Below, piece after piece: positions 1 through 8,822 of a stretch of 64,000 bases of DNA. This stretch comes from JBBRGK01 sp036741355. Lineage in GTDB: Bacteria > Chloroflexota > Dehalococcoidia > CAUJGQ01. Where the stretch lies: positions 62,001 to 126,000 of the forward strand of contig DAINSK010000005.1 in NCBI GenBank assembly GCA_036741355.1, written 5' to 3'. A program made the translations under genes and the position numbers. The notes beneath the pieces are model-generated. The model was not told where the DNA came from and ran no database searches. It worked only from the letters and a program-made list of their open reading frames with translations. The stretch's first letter is position 1; the number at the start of each line of letters is the position of its first letter.

Positions 1-1312
1 CTTCGTACGTCTCACGGCGGCGGATCAAACGCGCTTCGCCGTCGCGGACCATGACGATCGCCGGCTTCAGAGCCTGGTTGTAGTTGCTCGCCATGGGCAG
101 GCAGTAGGCGCCCGAGGCGGGGATCGCGACGATGTCGCCCGCCGCCAGGCATGGCAGATTGACGTCTTTAATGAGGATGTCGCCGGATTCGCAGTACCTT
201 CCCGCGATCGTGACGGTCTCCTCGGCGGAGGCGAGCGGCTTGTTGGCAACGATCGCCTCGTATTCCGAGCCGTAGATCGCCGGGCGGATGTTGTCGGCCA
301 TACCGCCGTCAACCGAGACGAACGTGCGCAGCCCCGGGATAGCCTTGCGGGCGCCTGCCGTATACAGCGCCACACCGGCGCGCCCGACAATCGACCGTCC
401 CGGCTCGATCGACATGGCCGGCAACGGCAGGTGGTGTGCGGCGCACGCCTTTTCGAGGGATCCGACGACGATCCGGGCGTATTCGGAGACGGGAGGAGCC
501 GGCCTCGACGCGCGATATTGCACGGCGAAGCCGCCGCCCGGGCTGAACTCCCTGGGAACGAAGTTGTGGCACTCTACCATTTGCTCCGCGAACGCCATCA
601 TCACGTCGGACGATTGCCGGTACGGTTCCAGCTCGAAGATCGGCGAGCCCAGGTGGACATGGTAGCCGCGCAGTTCGAGGCCCCGCGCCTGCAGCGCCTG
701 CCGCACCGCGTCGCCCGCCTGTCCGGTCTCGATCGGAAAGCCGAACTTGCTATCGAGAATACCCGTGGTCGTGTGCCCGTGGGTGTGCGGATCGACGCTC
801 GGCGACAGCCTGAGCAGCACGGGCTGGCGGCGGCCCAGCGAGTGGGCGACGCGATCCAACAGATCGAGTTCGTAGAAGTTATCGACGACCACGTGGCCGA
901 TGCCGGCGCTGACGGCTTCGCGCAACTCTCCCTCGGACTTGTTGTTGCCATGAAAGTCGATCTCGGAGGCCGGAAACCCGACCGAAAGCGCGATCGCAAG
1001 CTCTCCACCAGAGACGACGTCCAGCCCCAACCCCTCTTCTTTAATGAGTGCCGCTAGAGCCCGGCCGAGATAGGCCTTGGCAGCGTACCGCACGCGCGTT
1101 TCGGGATAGAGCTTGCGAAACTCGGTCACGAAGTCGCGGCACTGGCCGCGGAGCGTCGCTTCGTCAAAGACGTAGAGTGGGCTGCCGAAGTCTCGCACCA
1201 GGTCCACGGCGTCGCAGCCGCCGATGGCGAGGTGGCCGGCTTCGTTAATGGAAGCAGTAACGGGCAGCACCGAACGGAGCGGTAACTCCGTCTGCGCAAC
1301 GGTTTGATTCAT
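1..1312 (-). CDS. lysA: diaminopimelate decarboxylase, C-terminus cut by window edge
   Basis: PLP-dependent decarboxylation of meso-diaminopimelate to L-lysine, the last step of lysine synthesis, in the cytosol. Reading leftward from an ATG at 1312 the product shows the fold type III barrel: the PLP lysine in 'RYAAKAYL' (about residue 75), 'GLDVVSGGEL', the 'HGNNKS' segment, 'HVHLGS', and the C-terminal domain motifs 'EPGRSIVGRAG' and 'CESGDI', the latter holding the active-site cysteine. About 437 codons are visible with no stop, so only the last few residues are missing; the family is normally 410-460 aa. It is divergent from the MBL-fold gene at 1435, with a 122-bp gap. Identification is firm; the exact 3' end is outside the window. 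Confidence 0.93.
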   Translation of the reverse strand, partial: MNQTVAQTELPLRSVLPVTASINEAGHLAIGGCDAVDLVRDFGSPLYVFDEATLRGQCRDFVTEFRKLYPETRVRYAAKAYLGRALAALIKEEGLGLDVVSGGELAIALSVGFPASEIDFHGNNKSEGELREAVSAGIGHVVVDNFYELDLLDRVAHSLGRRQPVLLRLSPSVDPHTHGHTTTGILDSKFGFPIETGQAGDAVRQALQARGLELRGYHVHLGSPIFELEPYRQSSDVMMAFAEQMVECHNFVPREFSPGGGFAVQYRASRPAPPVSEYARIVVGSLEKACAAHHLPLPAMSIEPGRSIVGRAGVALYTAGARKAIPGLRTFVSVDGGMADNIRPAIYGSEYEAIVANKPLASAEETVTIAGRYCESGDILIKDVNLPCLAAGDIVAIPASGAYCLPMASNYNQALKPAIVMVRDGEARLIRRRETYE

Positions 1313-1434
1313 CGAGCGAGCGCTCCAGTCATCGATTGGACAACCGTGACTCAGCATATCATCCTGCCTTAGTGATCCGGGTTTTGGAGGCTCCTGGCGT
1401 ATACTTGGCGGCAGAACACTCGGGAGATGACGAA

Positions 1435-2124
1435 ATGGAGTACTACCGCGAAGGCGACATCACGGTTATCAAAGTCGGTCCCTTGAAGCCCTACAGCAAC
1501 AACGCCTACGTGGTCGCGGACACGGCGACACGAGACGCGATGCTGATCGACATGCCTGCCGACGCCGATGACGACGAGGGCAAGACCGCTGCCAGCGGCG
1601 CCCGCGTCATCAGCGCTCTCAGCGACGCGGCGCTCAAGGGCGCTAAGGTGCGTTCAATCGTCGCGACCCACTGGCATCCAGACCACTGGATGAGTTATGA
1701 CAACATCCGCGCGGCGACCGGCGCGCCGGTCGCCGTGTACGAGCACGAGATAAAGGTGCCTGCCGAACGTATCGACCAGAAGCTGAGCGACGGCCAGGAG
1801 CTGCGTTGCGGCAGCGCCCGTTTGCGGGTGATTCACACCCCGGGTCACACGCCCGGCAGCATCAGTTTGCTGTTGGGCAAGCTGCTGCTGACGGGCGATA
1901 CGCTTTTCAACGGCGGCCCCGGACGCACCCAGGCGCATGCCGACCTGTTGACCGAGATCGAGGCGATCGTCGGCAAGCTCTATAAGCTTCCCGACGACGT
2001 GCAGGTCTGGCCGGGACACGGCGACGGCACGACAATCGGCGCTTCCAGGAAGGAATACGCCGTTTTCGCCTCAAAACAGCACGCCGGCGACCTCTGCGGC
2101 GACGTAACGTGGACTGAGTCGTAG
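1435..2124 (+). CDS. MBL-fold metallo-hydrolase
   Basis: Cytosolic metallo-beta-lactamase-fold hydrolase of about 229 aa. The metal motif is 'THWHPDHW' (HxHxDH), followed by 'HTPGHTPGSISLLL' (third histidine ligand), 'LTGDTLF' (bridging Asp) and 'WPGHGDGT' (last His), the complete set for a two-metal site as in glyoxalase II-like thioesterases. I chose the ATG at 1435 rather than the TTG at 1336 because a TATACT hexamer lies at 1400-1405 inside the longer version, making a short-leader transcript likely. The substrate cannot be read from the sequence. Neighbours (lysA and an unknown exported protein) do not define a pathway. Confidence 0.85.
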   Translation: MEYYREGDITVIKVGPLKPYSNNAYVVADTATRDAMLIDMPADADDDEGKTAASGARVISALSDAALKGAKVRSIVATHWHPDHWMSYDNIRAATGAPVAVYEHEIKVPAERIDQKLSDGQELRCGSARLRVIHTPGHTPGSISLLLGKLLLTGDTLFNGGPGRTQAHADLLTEIEAIVGKLYKLPDDVQVWPGHGDGTTIGASRKEYAVFASKQHAGDLCGDVTWTES

Positions 2125-2172
2125 CAGGTCGCTCCGAGTGTAACCTGGCCGACCATTGGTACTATCAGCGTG

Positions 2173-2910
2173 ATGCGAAACGGACCAATTCTATTCGTCG
2201 CCGCTCTCCTCATCGGCGCGGCCGCGCTCGCCTCTGGATCGGTCGCTCGCGCGAATGCTCACGCCGTGGCCGCGTGCGACTACCCGATTCTCTCGCTCGC
2301 CGACGCAACCCATCAGGCGCAGACCGCGGTGATCGCAGATGTCATCCGCGAGCGGCCCGACCCGGCGAACGGCTACGACTCCACTTTGCGCGTGGCCGGC
2401 GTGATCAAAGGCCGCTCCACAGGCCCCGTCGTCACCGTCAACGGACTGGGGCACCTGGAGGACGATTGCACCGGCGGGCCGCGCCTCACACGCGGTAACC
2501 GCTATGTGCTCTTCCTGTCGCGGGACGAGGGTGCGCCCGCGGCGACCTGGGGACTGACAGACGGTGAGGGCGGCGTCTACCGCCTGGCGAATGACGGCGT
2601 GCGTTTTCCGCCAGACCGCGCGCTTGGACAACCGCAACTGGTTGCGATCGCCTCGGCCGACTTCGTCCGCAACGTCGGTATCCTCGCCGGCGCCGACCAG
2701 AGCCGTATCGAGGCGCTGATCTCCCAGCTCGGGCTCTCCGAGACCTTCGACAGATCCGCGGCCGCTTCGCCGTCCGACCAGAAGTCGTTAATCGACCGGC
2801 TACCGAAGCGCGAGACCTTGTTCGCAGTCGCCGCGGCCGCCGTCCTGTTTGCCAGCGTCGTCTACCTAGTCTGGCGTCCGTCCGAGCCTCGCCTGCCACG
2901 CAGGCGCTGA
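2173..2910 (+). CDS. exported protein with N-terminal signal and C-terminal membrane anchor
   Basis: About 245 aa, not recognised as a specific family. The N-terminus has a typical signal sequence (hydrophobic stretch 'ILFVAALLIGAAALASG' then an Ala-rich cleavage region). The middle includes 'ANGYDSTLRV', 'CTGGPRL' and 'RYVLFLSRD', a layout seen in small beta-rich extracytoplasmic domains where 'RYVLFL' follows a conserved strand. A second hydrophobic helix near residues 216-234 precedes a basic tail ('RLPRRR'), so it is probably anchored at the C-terminus with the body outside. GTG at 2170 and ATG at 2173 are adjacent; I took the ATG. Function unknown. Confidence 0.7.
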   Translation: MRNGPILFVAALLIGAAALASGSVARANAHAVAACDYPILSLADATHQAQTAVIADVIRERPDPANGYDSTLRVAGVIKGRSTGPVVTVNGLGHLEDDCTGGPRLTRGNRYVLFLSRDEGAPAATWGLTDGEGGVYRLANDGVRFPPDRALGQPQLVAIASADFVRNVGILAGADQSRIEALISQLGLSETFDRSAAASPSDQKSLIDRLPKRETLFAVAAAAVLFASVVYLVWRPSEPRLPRRR

Positions 2911-2945
2911 TCATCGGCGGACACCGCATCATCTATACTTCAGCC

Positions 2946-3734
2946 ATGCAGACCGATCCCGTTCACCCCGTCGTCGGGCCGATAGCGACCTTATCGCCGC
3001 TGCCTGCACAGGGTGAAAAGCGCCGCATCGACCTGCATCGCCGACGTGCCGAAATCACCACCGACCGCATCGACATCCGCCCATCACGGTCCGCGATCGT
3101 TCCCCCGCTCACGGGCTTCATCGTGGGGACGGCCTGCATCGGCCTGATCGTCCTCGGCGTCACCGCCAACGCCATTCCCTACTGGCTGCTGGCGATCCTG
3201 CTGCTCATTGCGCTCGTCACGGTTCCGCTCACGGGTATCACTTTGGTGTACGCGCTGATGGGCGCAAACGTCATTTTCGACCGCGCCAAGCAGTCCGGCA
3301 CCTGGCAGCAGGGGTTGCTGGGCATGGGTATCGGCACGACCGAACTGGTGCCCTTCTGGAAGATCCACGCGGTGGTCGTGACCGAAGCGGGCGAGACGCT
3401 GGGATCGCCGGGCCGCGCAACCGAAGAGTTTTCCCAGTGGGAGGTCGTCCTGCTGAAGGAGAGCGGCAAGCAACTGCCGATCGCGGGCATGACCGTCCCG
3501 CGCCAGTTCGGTCGCGGCGGGTACGGTCCCGTCAAAGAGCTTGCCGACGCCATCGCCGCACTCACCGGCTCGACGGTTCGTGTAGAGACGCTCCCCGCCC
3601 AGGTAGCGGATCGCACCGATAAGTCTGCGGAGAACGAGCAACCACCGTCCGCCGTATCTCGCCGCAAAATCGCAACCGCCGGCTCCCGCAGCGCAACACC
3701 ACGCCGGCGCACGAGGACGGTGCGGCGCCCGTAG
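2946..3734 (+). CDS. two-helix membrane protein of unknown function
   Basis: 262 aa. The N-terminal 50 residues are polar, then two closely spaced transmembrane helices ('GFIVGTACIGLIVLGV' and 'WLLAILLLIALVTVPLTG') are followed by a soluble domain with 'FDRAKQSGTWQQG' and 'EVVLLKESGKQLPIAG', and a strongly basic, Arg-rich tail. The helical hairpin followed by a compact beta domain resembles PH-like membrane proteins, but I see no diagnostic motif. It starts 35 bp after the previous gene on the same strand, so the two may be cotranscribed. The basic tail could contact membrane phospholipid or nucleic acid; that is inference. Confidence 0.65.
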   Translation: MQTDPVHPVVGPIATLSPLPAQGEKRRIDLHRRRAEITTDRIDIRPSRSAIVPPLTGFIVGTACIGLIVLGVTANAIPYWLLAILLLIALVTVPLTGITLVYALMGANVIFDRAKQSGTWQQGLLGMGIGTTELVPFWKIHAVVVTEAGETLGSPGRATEEFSQWEVVLLKESGKQLPIAGMTVPRQFGRGGYGPVKELADAIAALTGSTVRVETLPAQVADRTDKSAENEQPPSAVSRRKIATAGSRSATPRRRTRTVRRP

Positions 3735-3762
3735 CCTGGGTGGCGTCCGCCCCGACCGGGGA

Positions 3763-3948
3763 GACCTAACCCCCATACCCCTTCCCTAACGCCGGGAAGG
3801 GGCGATCCAGTGTCGGTAAGTTCGGCCGTGGACGCAGCGTCGGACAGAGAGCATGGCAATGCGTCCCTACAATTAATTGGCATGCTTTGCCTATATACCG
3901 ATTACAAGCTCCCCTTCCCTGGTTAGGGAAGGGGCCGGGGGTTAGGTC
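3763..3948. repeat. MITE-like intergenic repeat, copy 1
   Basis: A 186-bp non-coding element with inverted ends: left 'GACCTAACCCCC...CCCCTTCCC', right 'GGGAAGGGGCCGGGGGTTAGGTC'-type sequence that pairs with it. Each end also folds on itself (CCCCTTCCC/GGGAAGGGG, on the left with a 7-nt and on the right with a 6-nt loop). The interior, including 'TACCGATTACAAGCTCCCC', recurs at 7851-8070. No ORF. The structure is that of a small non-autonomous element moved in trans. Confidence 0.6.
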
Positions 3949-4138
3949 TGGACCGGAAGCGAGACGGGGTTAGGTCCGGCGAGCAAAGGGCCCGGCGTTA
4001 CGAGTGCCCCAGACTGCCCGGTTGCGCGCCCCACTGCCTGCGCCAACGGCGCCCGCCCTCATCGCCTGCCGGCCCCGGTTGACCTACGGTGTTGTCTGCC
4101 GGCCCGGGGCCGCAGGCTGAGTGAGGAGAACACGACAC

Positions 4139-4945
4139 ATGGCCGAGTACCAGAACGTTTTGTATGAAGAGCGCGGCCGCATCCGCATCATCACTATCAA
4201 CCGGCCGGATCGCATGAACGCCATCGATCCGCGCACCAGCCACGAGCTGCAGAATGCCTGGTCGCGGTTTCGCGACGACCCGGAAGCATGGGTCGCCATT
4301 CTCACCGGAGCGGGCGACCGCGCCTTTTCAGCCGGCAACGACCTGGTAGCAACCGCACGTGCCGGCCGCGGCGAAGGCGTTGAGCCGACGCCGGAACAGC
4401 GGGCGATGGTCCGGGCGCCGTTCGGCGGCAACACCCGCGGTCTCGAACTGTGGAAACCGACGATCGCCGCGATCAACGGCTACTGCCTCGCCGGTGGATT
4501 GGAGATGGCGCTGGCCTGCGACATCCGCATCGCGGCGGAGCACGCACAGTTCGGCCTTCCGGAGACGACCTGGGCGATCATCCCGGGCGCCGGCGGAACC
4601 CAGCGGCTGCCGCGCGCCGTACCGGTGGGGGTGGCTTTGGACATGATCCTGACCGCTGAGCGCATCGACGCCCAGGCCGCCCTGCGCTGGGGACTGATAA
4701 GCCGCCTCGTCCCGGCAGCCGACCTGATGCAGACGGCGCTTCAGGTAGCGGAGACGATCTGCACACGCGGACCGCTGGCGGTTCGCGCGGCCAAGGAGTC
4801 GATCATGCGAGGGCTGAACGTCGGTATCGAACAGGGCCTCGCCATGGAATCGATGTTCAGGCGCGAGATCGGGTCGTCCCAGGACGCCACGGAGGGGCCG
4901 CGCGCCTTCGCCGAGAAACGCACGCCGAAATTCATGGGACGGTAA
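4139..4945 (+). CDS. enoyl-CoA hydratase/isomerase family protein (crotonase 1)
   Basis: 268 aa, usual length for a crotonase. Starts 'MAEYQNVLYEE' after a good ribosome site (GAGGAG, 4122-4128). Oxyanion-hole segments are 'AFSAGNDL' and 'YCLAGGLEMALACDIRIA'; both glutamates used by true hydratases are present, in 'AGGLE' and in 'GLPETTWAIIPGAGGTQRLPR'. It therefore probably hydrates trans-2-enoyl-CoA in beta-oxidation or a related acyl-CoA route, in the cytosol. The upstream GTG at 4121 would only add six residues and overlaps the ribosome site. Two further crotonases at 6872 and 10844 form a different subgroup. Confidence 0.88.
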   Translation: MAEYQNVLYEERGRIRIITINRPDRMNAIDPRTSHELQNAWSRFRDDPEAWVAILTGAGDRAFSAGNDLVATARAGRGEGVEPTPEQRAMVRAPFGGNTRGLELWKPTIAAINGYCLAGGLEMALACDIRIAAEHAQFGLPETTWAIIPGAGGTQRLPRAVPVGVALDMILTAERIDAQAALRWGLISRLVPAADLMQTALQVAETICTRGPLAVRAAKESIMRGLNVGIEQGLAMESMFRREIGSSQDATEGPRAFAEKRTPKFMGR

Positions 4946-5017
4946 CCCGTGAGATTCTTCGCCAGCCGGCTATCGGATGGCGGCTGACTTTCGGTATACG
5001 ATGAAACCGCACAGCGC

Positions 5018-5046
5018 TTGCGGCGCAACGGGGCGACCCGTATACT
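5018..5046 (+). promoter_or_regulatory. sigma-70-type promoter of purA
   Basis: TTGCGG at 5018-5023 and TATACT at 5041-5046 are separated by 17 bp and lie 101 bp upstream of the purA ATG. The spacing and hexamers fit the vegetative consensus well. Similar TATACT boxes precede the genes at 1435, 6872 and 60029. Confidence 0.6.
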
Positions 5047-5146
5047 TCCGTGGGTTTTGTGCGGCACCGGGCGCGCCACGGGGCGCGCTTTCGTGCGCCG
5101 CGAGACGGCTCGGCCTTCACGCCGGGCCCTGGAAGCAGGGGCCACG

Positions 5147-6436
5147 ATGCCCGCGACCGTAATTATCGGCGGACAATGGGGCGACGAGGGAAAAGGGCGG
5201 ATCGTCGATTTGCTGGCGCAGAGGGCGAGCATCGTCGCCCGTTATTCGGCCGGCAACAACGCAGGCCACACCGTCGTCAATCACCTCGGCACGTTCAAAC
5301 TCCACATCGTGCCGGCGGGGATCTTCTACGGCGATAAGACGTGCATCATCGGCAACGGCGTCGCCATCGATCCAAAGCGATTGTTAGCTGAGATCGAAGA
5401 CCTGCAACGCAGGGGCGTTTCCACCGAGCGGCTGCTCATCAGCGAGCGCGCCCACGTGATCATGCCCTACCACCCGATTATCGACCGGCTTGACGAAGAG
5501 CTTCGCGGCCCGCTCGCGATCGGCACCACCGGCGTGGGCGTGGGCCCCGCATTCGTCGACAAGGTCGGACGTATCGGAATCAGGCTCGTAGACCTCGTGG
5601 AGCCGAAGGTATTTGGCGAGCGTTTACGCCGCGTGCTCGACTACAAAAACAATTTCCTCACCAAGTTGTACGGCGCCGAGCCGCTGGACTTTGACGCCGT
5701 TTATGACGAGTACGTCGACTACGGCCGGCGCCTGGCGCCCTTTGTCGAGGACACGACGGTAGTGGTGCAGGAGGCGCTCGACCGCGGCGAAGAGGTCCTG
5801 CTCGAAGGTGCACAGGGGGCGCTGCTCGACCTTGACTTCGGAACCTACGAATACGTGACGAGCTCCGTGCCGTCGTCACTCGCGGCCGGTGCCGCGCTCG
5901 GCGTCGGCATCGGTCCGAACGAGATTCAGCGCACCGTTGGGGTATACAAGGCGTACCAGACGCGGGTGGGCTTCGGACCGATGCCCACTGAGCTATTCGA
6001 TGAGACCGCGGCGGTTATCTCTGGCCGCGGACAGGAGTTCGGCACCACCACAGGCCGGGCGCGGCGTTGCGGTTGGTTCGATGCCGTCGCAGCGCGTTAT
6101 ACCGTGCGTCTGAACGGAATGACCAGCGCCGTCCTCACGCGGCTGGATGTGCTGGACACCCTCCCGGAGTTGTCGATCTGCACGTCGTATCGCGTCGGCG
6201 GAGTGGACAGCAAGAGCTTTCCGGCAAACTTGACGGCGCTCAGCCGGTGCGAGCCCGTGTATGAATCGATGCCCGGCTGGCAGCAACCAACCAGCGACGC
6301 GCGTACGTTCGGCGACCTGCCGGCGGCGGCGCAGAACTACGTCCGCCGGCTCGAGAGCCTGCTCGGTTGCCCGGTTAGCCTGGTCTCTGTGGGGCCCGAG
6401 CGCGGGCAGGCCATACACCTGCGGGAGATCACTTAA
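5147..6436 (+). CDS. purA: adenylosuccinate synthetase
   Basis: GTP-dependent condensation of IMP and aspartate to adenylosuccinate, first committed step of AMP synthesis, cytosolic. 429 aa, the normal size. N-terminal signature 'GGQWGDEGKGRIVD' (P-loop with catalytic Asp), 'NNAGHTVV', 'GNGVAIDP', 'GTTGVGVGPAFVDK', 'LLEGAQGALLDLDFGTYEYVT' (contains the IMP-binding elements), and 'GTTTGRARRCGWFD' are in the expected order. I chose the ATG at 5147, where similarity starts, rather than the upstream GTG at 5018 that falls on the promoter. The stop overlaps the stop of the convergent small gene at 6433 (TTAA shared). Confidence 0.96.
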   Translation: MPATVIIGGQWGDEGKGRIVDLLAQRASIVARYSAGNNAGHTVVNHLGTFKLHIVPAGIFYGDKTCIIGNGVAIDPKRLLAEIEDLQRRGVSTERLLISERAHVIMPYHPIIDRLDEELRGPLAIGTTGVGVGPAFVDKVGRIGIRLVDLVEPKVFGERLRRVLDYKNNFLTKLYGAEPLDFDAVYDEYVDYGRRLAPFVEDTTVVVQEALDRGEEVLLEGAQGALLDLDFGTYEYVTSSVPSSLAAGAALGVGIGPNEIQRTVGVYKAYQTRVGFGPMPTELFDETAAVISGRGQEFGTTTGRARRCGWFDAVAARYTVRLNGMTSAVLTRLDVLDTLPELSICTSYRVGGVDSKSFPANLTALSRCEPVYESMPGWQQPTSDARTFGDLPAAAQNYVRRLESLLGCPVSLVSVGPERGQAIHLREIT

Positions 6437-6666
6437 GCCGGGCGGTCTGAATCGAGCAGCGCCTGAACGCTGACGTCGCCACGCTCGGGCTCTTCCAGAT
6501 AGGCCCGTCCGCGACAGTGTTTGCAGCGCAGTGATCCGCCGATGCGGCAGGCCATGATCTCTTCGCCCTTCCGCATCGGGATCAGTCTCTGGCGGTCTTC
6601 GTCGAGTATCACCCAGCGACCGAGCGTCCGCGAACAGGCCATGCAACGGACGTCGCGCACGATCAT
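6433..6666 (-). CDS. small putative zinc-ribbon protein
   Basis: 77 aa from the ATG at 6666. Two pairs of cysteines are visible, 'CMACSRTLGRW' and 'CRIGGSLRCKHCRGRAYLE', the second including CxxC, which suggests a zinc ribbon. It converges on purA and the two stop codons share the TTAA at 6433-6436. Short, basic, no membrane segment. It could be a transcription- or translation-associated Zn protein, but nothing in the context assigns a role. Confidence 0.65.
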   Translation of the reverse strand: MIVRDVRCMACSRTLGRWVILDEDRQRLIPMRKGEEIMACRIGGSLRCKHCRGRAYLEEPERGDVSVQALLDSDRPA

Positions 6667-6871
6667 GTTCGGCCACCCTTGCAACTACCGAGAGCGCCAC
6701 CGACGGGCGATCTCGGAGGGACCCCTGCCCACAACGGGTACGCGTGAATGCGAGTATTCTACGCGCTGCTGTCAAGCGACGGCACCGCCTGAGTGACTAT
6801 ACTGGCGTTAGTTAGTCGACTGATTCATGTGCAATAAATGGCGGCCGGACGGTCGCCATCTGGAGGCGGCT

Positions 6872-7816
6872 ATGGAGTACCAGGACATCCTGTACGAGGT
6901 AGAAGGTCCGGTCGCATTTGTAACGCTCAACCGTCCGGAGAAGATGAACGCGCTCTCGAACGGCCTGCGCGGAGAGATGGTCCACGCGCTCAAAGAAGCG
7001 GAGTTCGATCCTGACGTGAAAGTGATCGTAATCCGCGGCTCCGGCAGGACGTTCTCCGCCGGATACGACATCGGCGGCGGTATGAACGCCCAGCAGGGGA
7101 ATCCGTACGTCCACCTCCGCACCGGGCGGCCCGACGTGGGATCGACGAGGCCGGGACCGAGCGAATGGTCCGCGCACGTCGTGGAGACGAACTGGCAGGC
7201 GATCTGGGAGAACTACAAGCCGGTTATCGCCCAGATCCACGGCTTCTGCCTGGCGGGCGGCACTGAACTGGCCAGTATCTGCGACTTCCGCATCGTTACC
7301 GAGGACGCGGTGATCGGGTACCCGCCCGTGCGGGCGATGACGACAATGGACATGATGTGGGCGCCATGGCACCTGCCGATGGCGAAGGCGCGCGAATTCG
7401 CCTATCTGGGCGACGCGATGTCGGGAAGAGAGGCGGCTCACTGGGGCTGGGCAAACCGGGCGGTGCCGCAGGCCGAGCTAGCGGAGATGGTGAACTGGTT
7501 CGCGGGACGGCTGGCGCTGATCGACAGCGAAATGCTCACGTATTCCAAGCGCGCGGTCAATCGCGCCTACGAGGTCATGGGAATTCAGACTGCGCTCAAG
7601 GCAGGCACAGACATCCAGGCGCTCTCGGCAATGCGACCGCAGGGCGGCGTATTCGGCCGGATTTCGCAGAAGTACGGCCTCAAAGAGGCGCTCACCTGGC
7701 GCGACGGTCCGTTCACCGACTACCGCAACCGCGGCAACGCGTTGCCCCGCAAAGAGTATCCAGACATCCAGCCACAGGGGCGGGCCGGCCAACCGGCCCA
7801 GGCCCAGGGAACCTAA
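6872..7816 (+). CDS. crotonase-family protein 2 (second catalytic Glu absent)
   Basis: 314 aa, longer than crotonase 1. Start ATG at 6872 follows TGGAGGCGG; a TATACT box is at 6798-6803. Crotonase marks: 'TLNRPEKMNALS', 'TFSAGYDIGGG', 'GFCLAGGTELASICDFRI'. The position of the second hydratase glutamate reads 'GYPPVRAMTTMD', with no acid, so it is unlikely to be a standard enoyl-CoA hydratase. Its C-terminal 'KEALTWRDGPFTDYR' closely matches 'KEALAWRDEPYGDYR' of the gene at 10844, so these two are paralogues sharing an unusual C-terminal extension. Probable role: another acyl-CoA reaction (isomerase, hydrolase or decarboxylase); substrate unknown. Confidence 0.85.
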   Translation: MEYQDILYEVEGPVAFVTLNRPEKMNALSNGLRGEMVHALKEAEFDPDVKVIVIRGSGRTFSAGYDIGGGMNAQQGNPYVHLRTGRPDVGSTRPGPSEWSAHVVETNWQAIWENYKPVIAQIHGFCLAGGTELASICDFRIVTEDAVIGYPPVRAMTTMDMMWAPWHLPMAKAREFAYLGDAMSGREAAHWGWANRAVPQAELAEMVNWFAGRLALIDSEMLTYSKRAVNRAYEVMGIQTALKAGTDIQALSAMRPQGGVFGRISQKYGLKEALTWRDGPFTDYRNRGNALPRKEYPDIQPQGRAGQPAQAQGT

Positions 7817-7850
7817 GCCCCAGATCTGGCCATTCGACAGTCGTGGCCGT

Positions 7851-8070
7851 GGAACCTCACCCCTTCCCCTCTCATAGGAGGTCTCCGACGGTTGCGCGGC
7901 GCTATGGCGACTGCGATGGAGAGGGGCGATCGTTGGGTGCACCAGTCGGGCCTCAGTGCAGCGTCAGGCTGAGCGCATGGCCATGCGCCCCTGCCGTGGA
8001 GCGTGACTGTACAGACTACCGATTACAAGCTCCCCACCCCATCGGCATGGAGAGGGCCGGGGGTGAGGTC
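7851..8070. repeat. MITE-like intergenic repeat, copy 2
   Basis: About 220 bp. Ends are inverted: 'GGAACCTCACCCC' on the left against 'GGGGGTGAGGTC' on the right, with CCCCTCTC/GAGAGG inner parts. The interior shares 'TACCGATTACAAGCTCCCC' and the '...ATGGCCATGCGCCCCT' type segment with the copy at 3763. Short ORFs across it are not genes. A heptamer array begins 23 bp after the right end. Confidence 0.55.
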
Positions 8071-8091
8071 CACGACTGCCTGGCTGCGCGC

Positions 8092-8183
<92 letters not shown>

Positions 8184-8256
8184 CCCAAAACGCCCTTGAC
8201 GTCATTGCTCGCTAGTCCGATACTCATGGCCTGAGTACTATTAACGCGGGTAACTG

Positions 8257-8799
8257 ATGTCAAAACGCGCCACCGGCCTGTCGCTCGGCGAGTACGCCAT
8301 CATGGGGGTGCTTCGCGAGCGAGCGATGCACGGCTACGAGATCGCTCGCCGTTTCTCCGCCGACCTGGACCTCGGCCTCGTTCTGCCGATGGATATGAGC
8401 ACGGTGTACGCGCTACTCAAGGAGTTGCACGAAGAGGGCCTGATCGAGGGCCAGCGCGAGGTGGTGGGGCTCCGGCCGCCTCGAACCGTTTACCAGCTCA
8501 CGCCGGACGCCGAAGGGCAGTTCCTGCGCTGGCTCGAAGAACCGGTGCATCGCCTGCGCGAGGTCCGCGCCGACCTTCTGGCTAAGCTGTACTTCTGCCG
8601 CGCGATCGGTTCAATCGTGGCTGCGCGGCTGTTGGATGCGCAAATCACCGCCGGGAACGAATATCTGGACCGGGCCCAGCGCCTGGCAGACGAGGCAGAA
8701 CCGAGCAGTTTTGAGCGACTGGTTCGCAGCTCGAAAGTCGGCGCAGCGCTCGCGACCCTCGCCTGGCTGCGTGATGAACGGGCGCGGCTAGCGGGCTGA
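8257..8799 (+). CDS. PadR-family transcriptional regulator
   Basis: 180 aa winged-helix repressor type. The N-terminal half has the PadR pattern: 'YAIMGVLRERAMHGYEIARRF', 'STVYALLKELHEEGLI', 'RTVYQLTPDAEGQFLRWL'. The C-terminal half is helical, for dimerisation, as in PadR subfamily 2. It ends 23 bp before modA on the same strand and is likely the first gene of a padR-modA-modB operon, hence possibly the sensor for that transporter. This is context inference; PadR proteins more often answer to phenolics or drugs. Confidence 0.85.
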   Translation: MSKRATGLSLGEYAIMGVLRERAMHGYEIARRFSADLDLGLVLPMDMSTVYALLKELHEEGLIEGQREVVGLRPPRTVYQLTPDAEGQFLRWLEEPVHRLREVRADLLAKLYFCRAIGSIVAARLLDAQITAGNEYLDRAQRLADEAEPSSFERLVRSSKVGAALATLAWLRDERARLAG

Positions 8800-8822
8800 A
8801 TTTGCCGGTCGATGGACTGCTC

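Noticed and set aside
1313..1434. Lysine riboswitch upstream of lysA
   Set aside because: Only 122 bp between divergent genes, too short for the roughly 170-nt aptamer, and no matching stems were seen.
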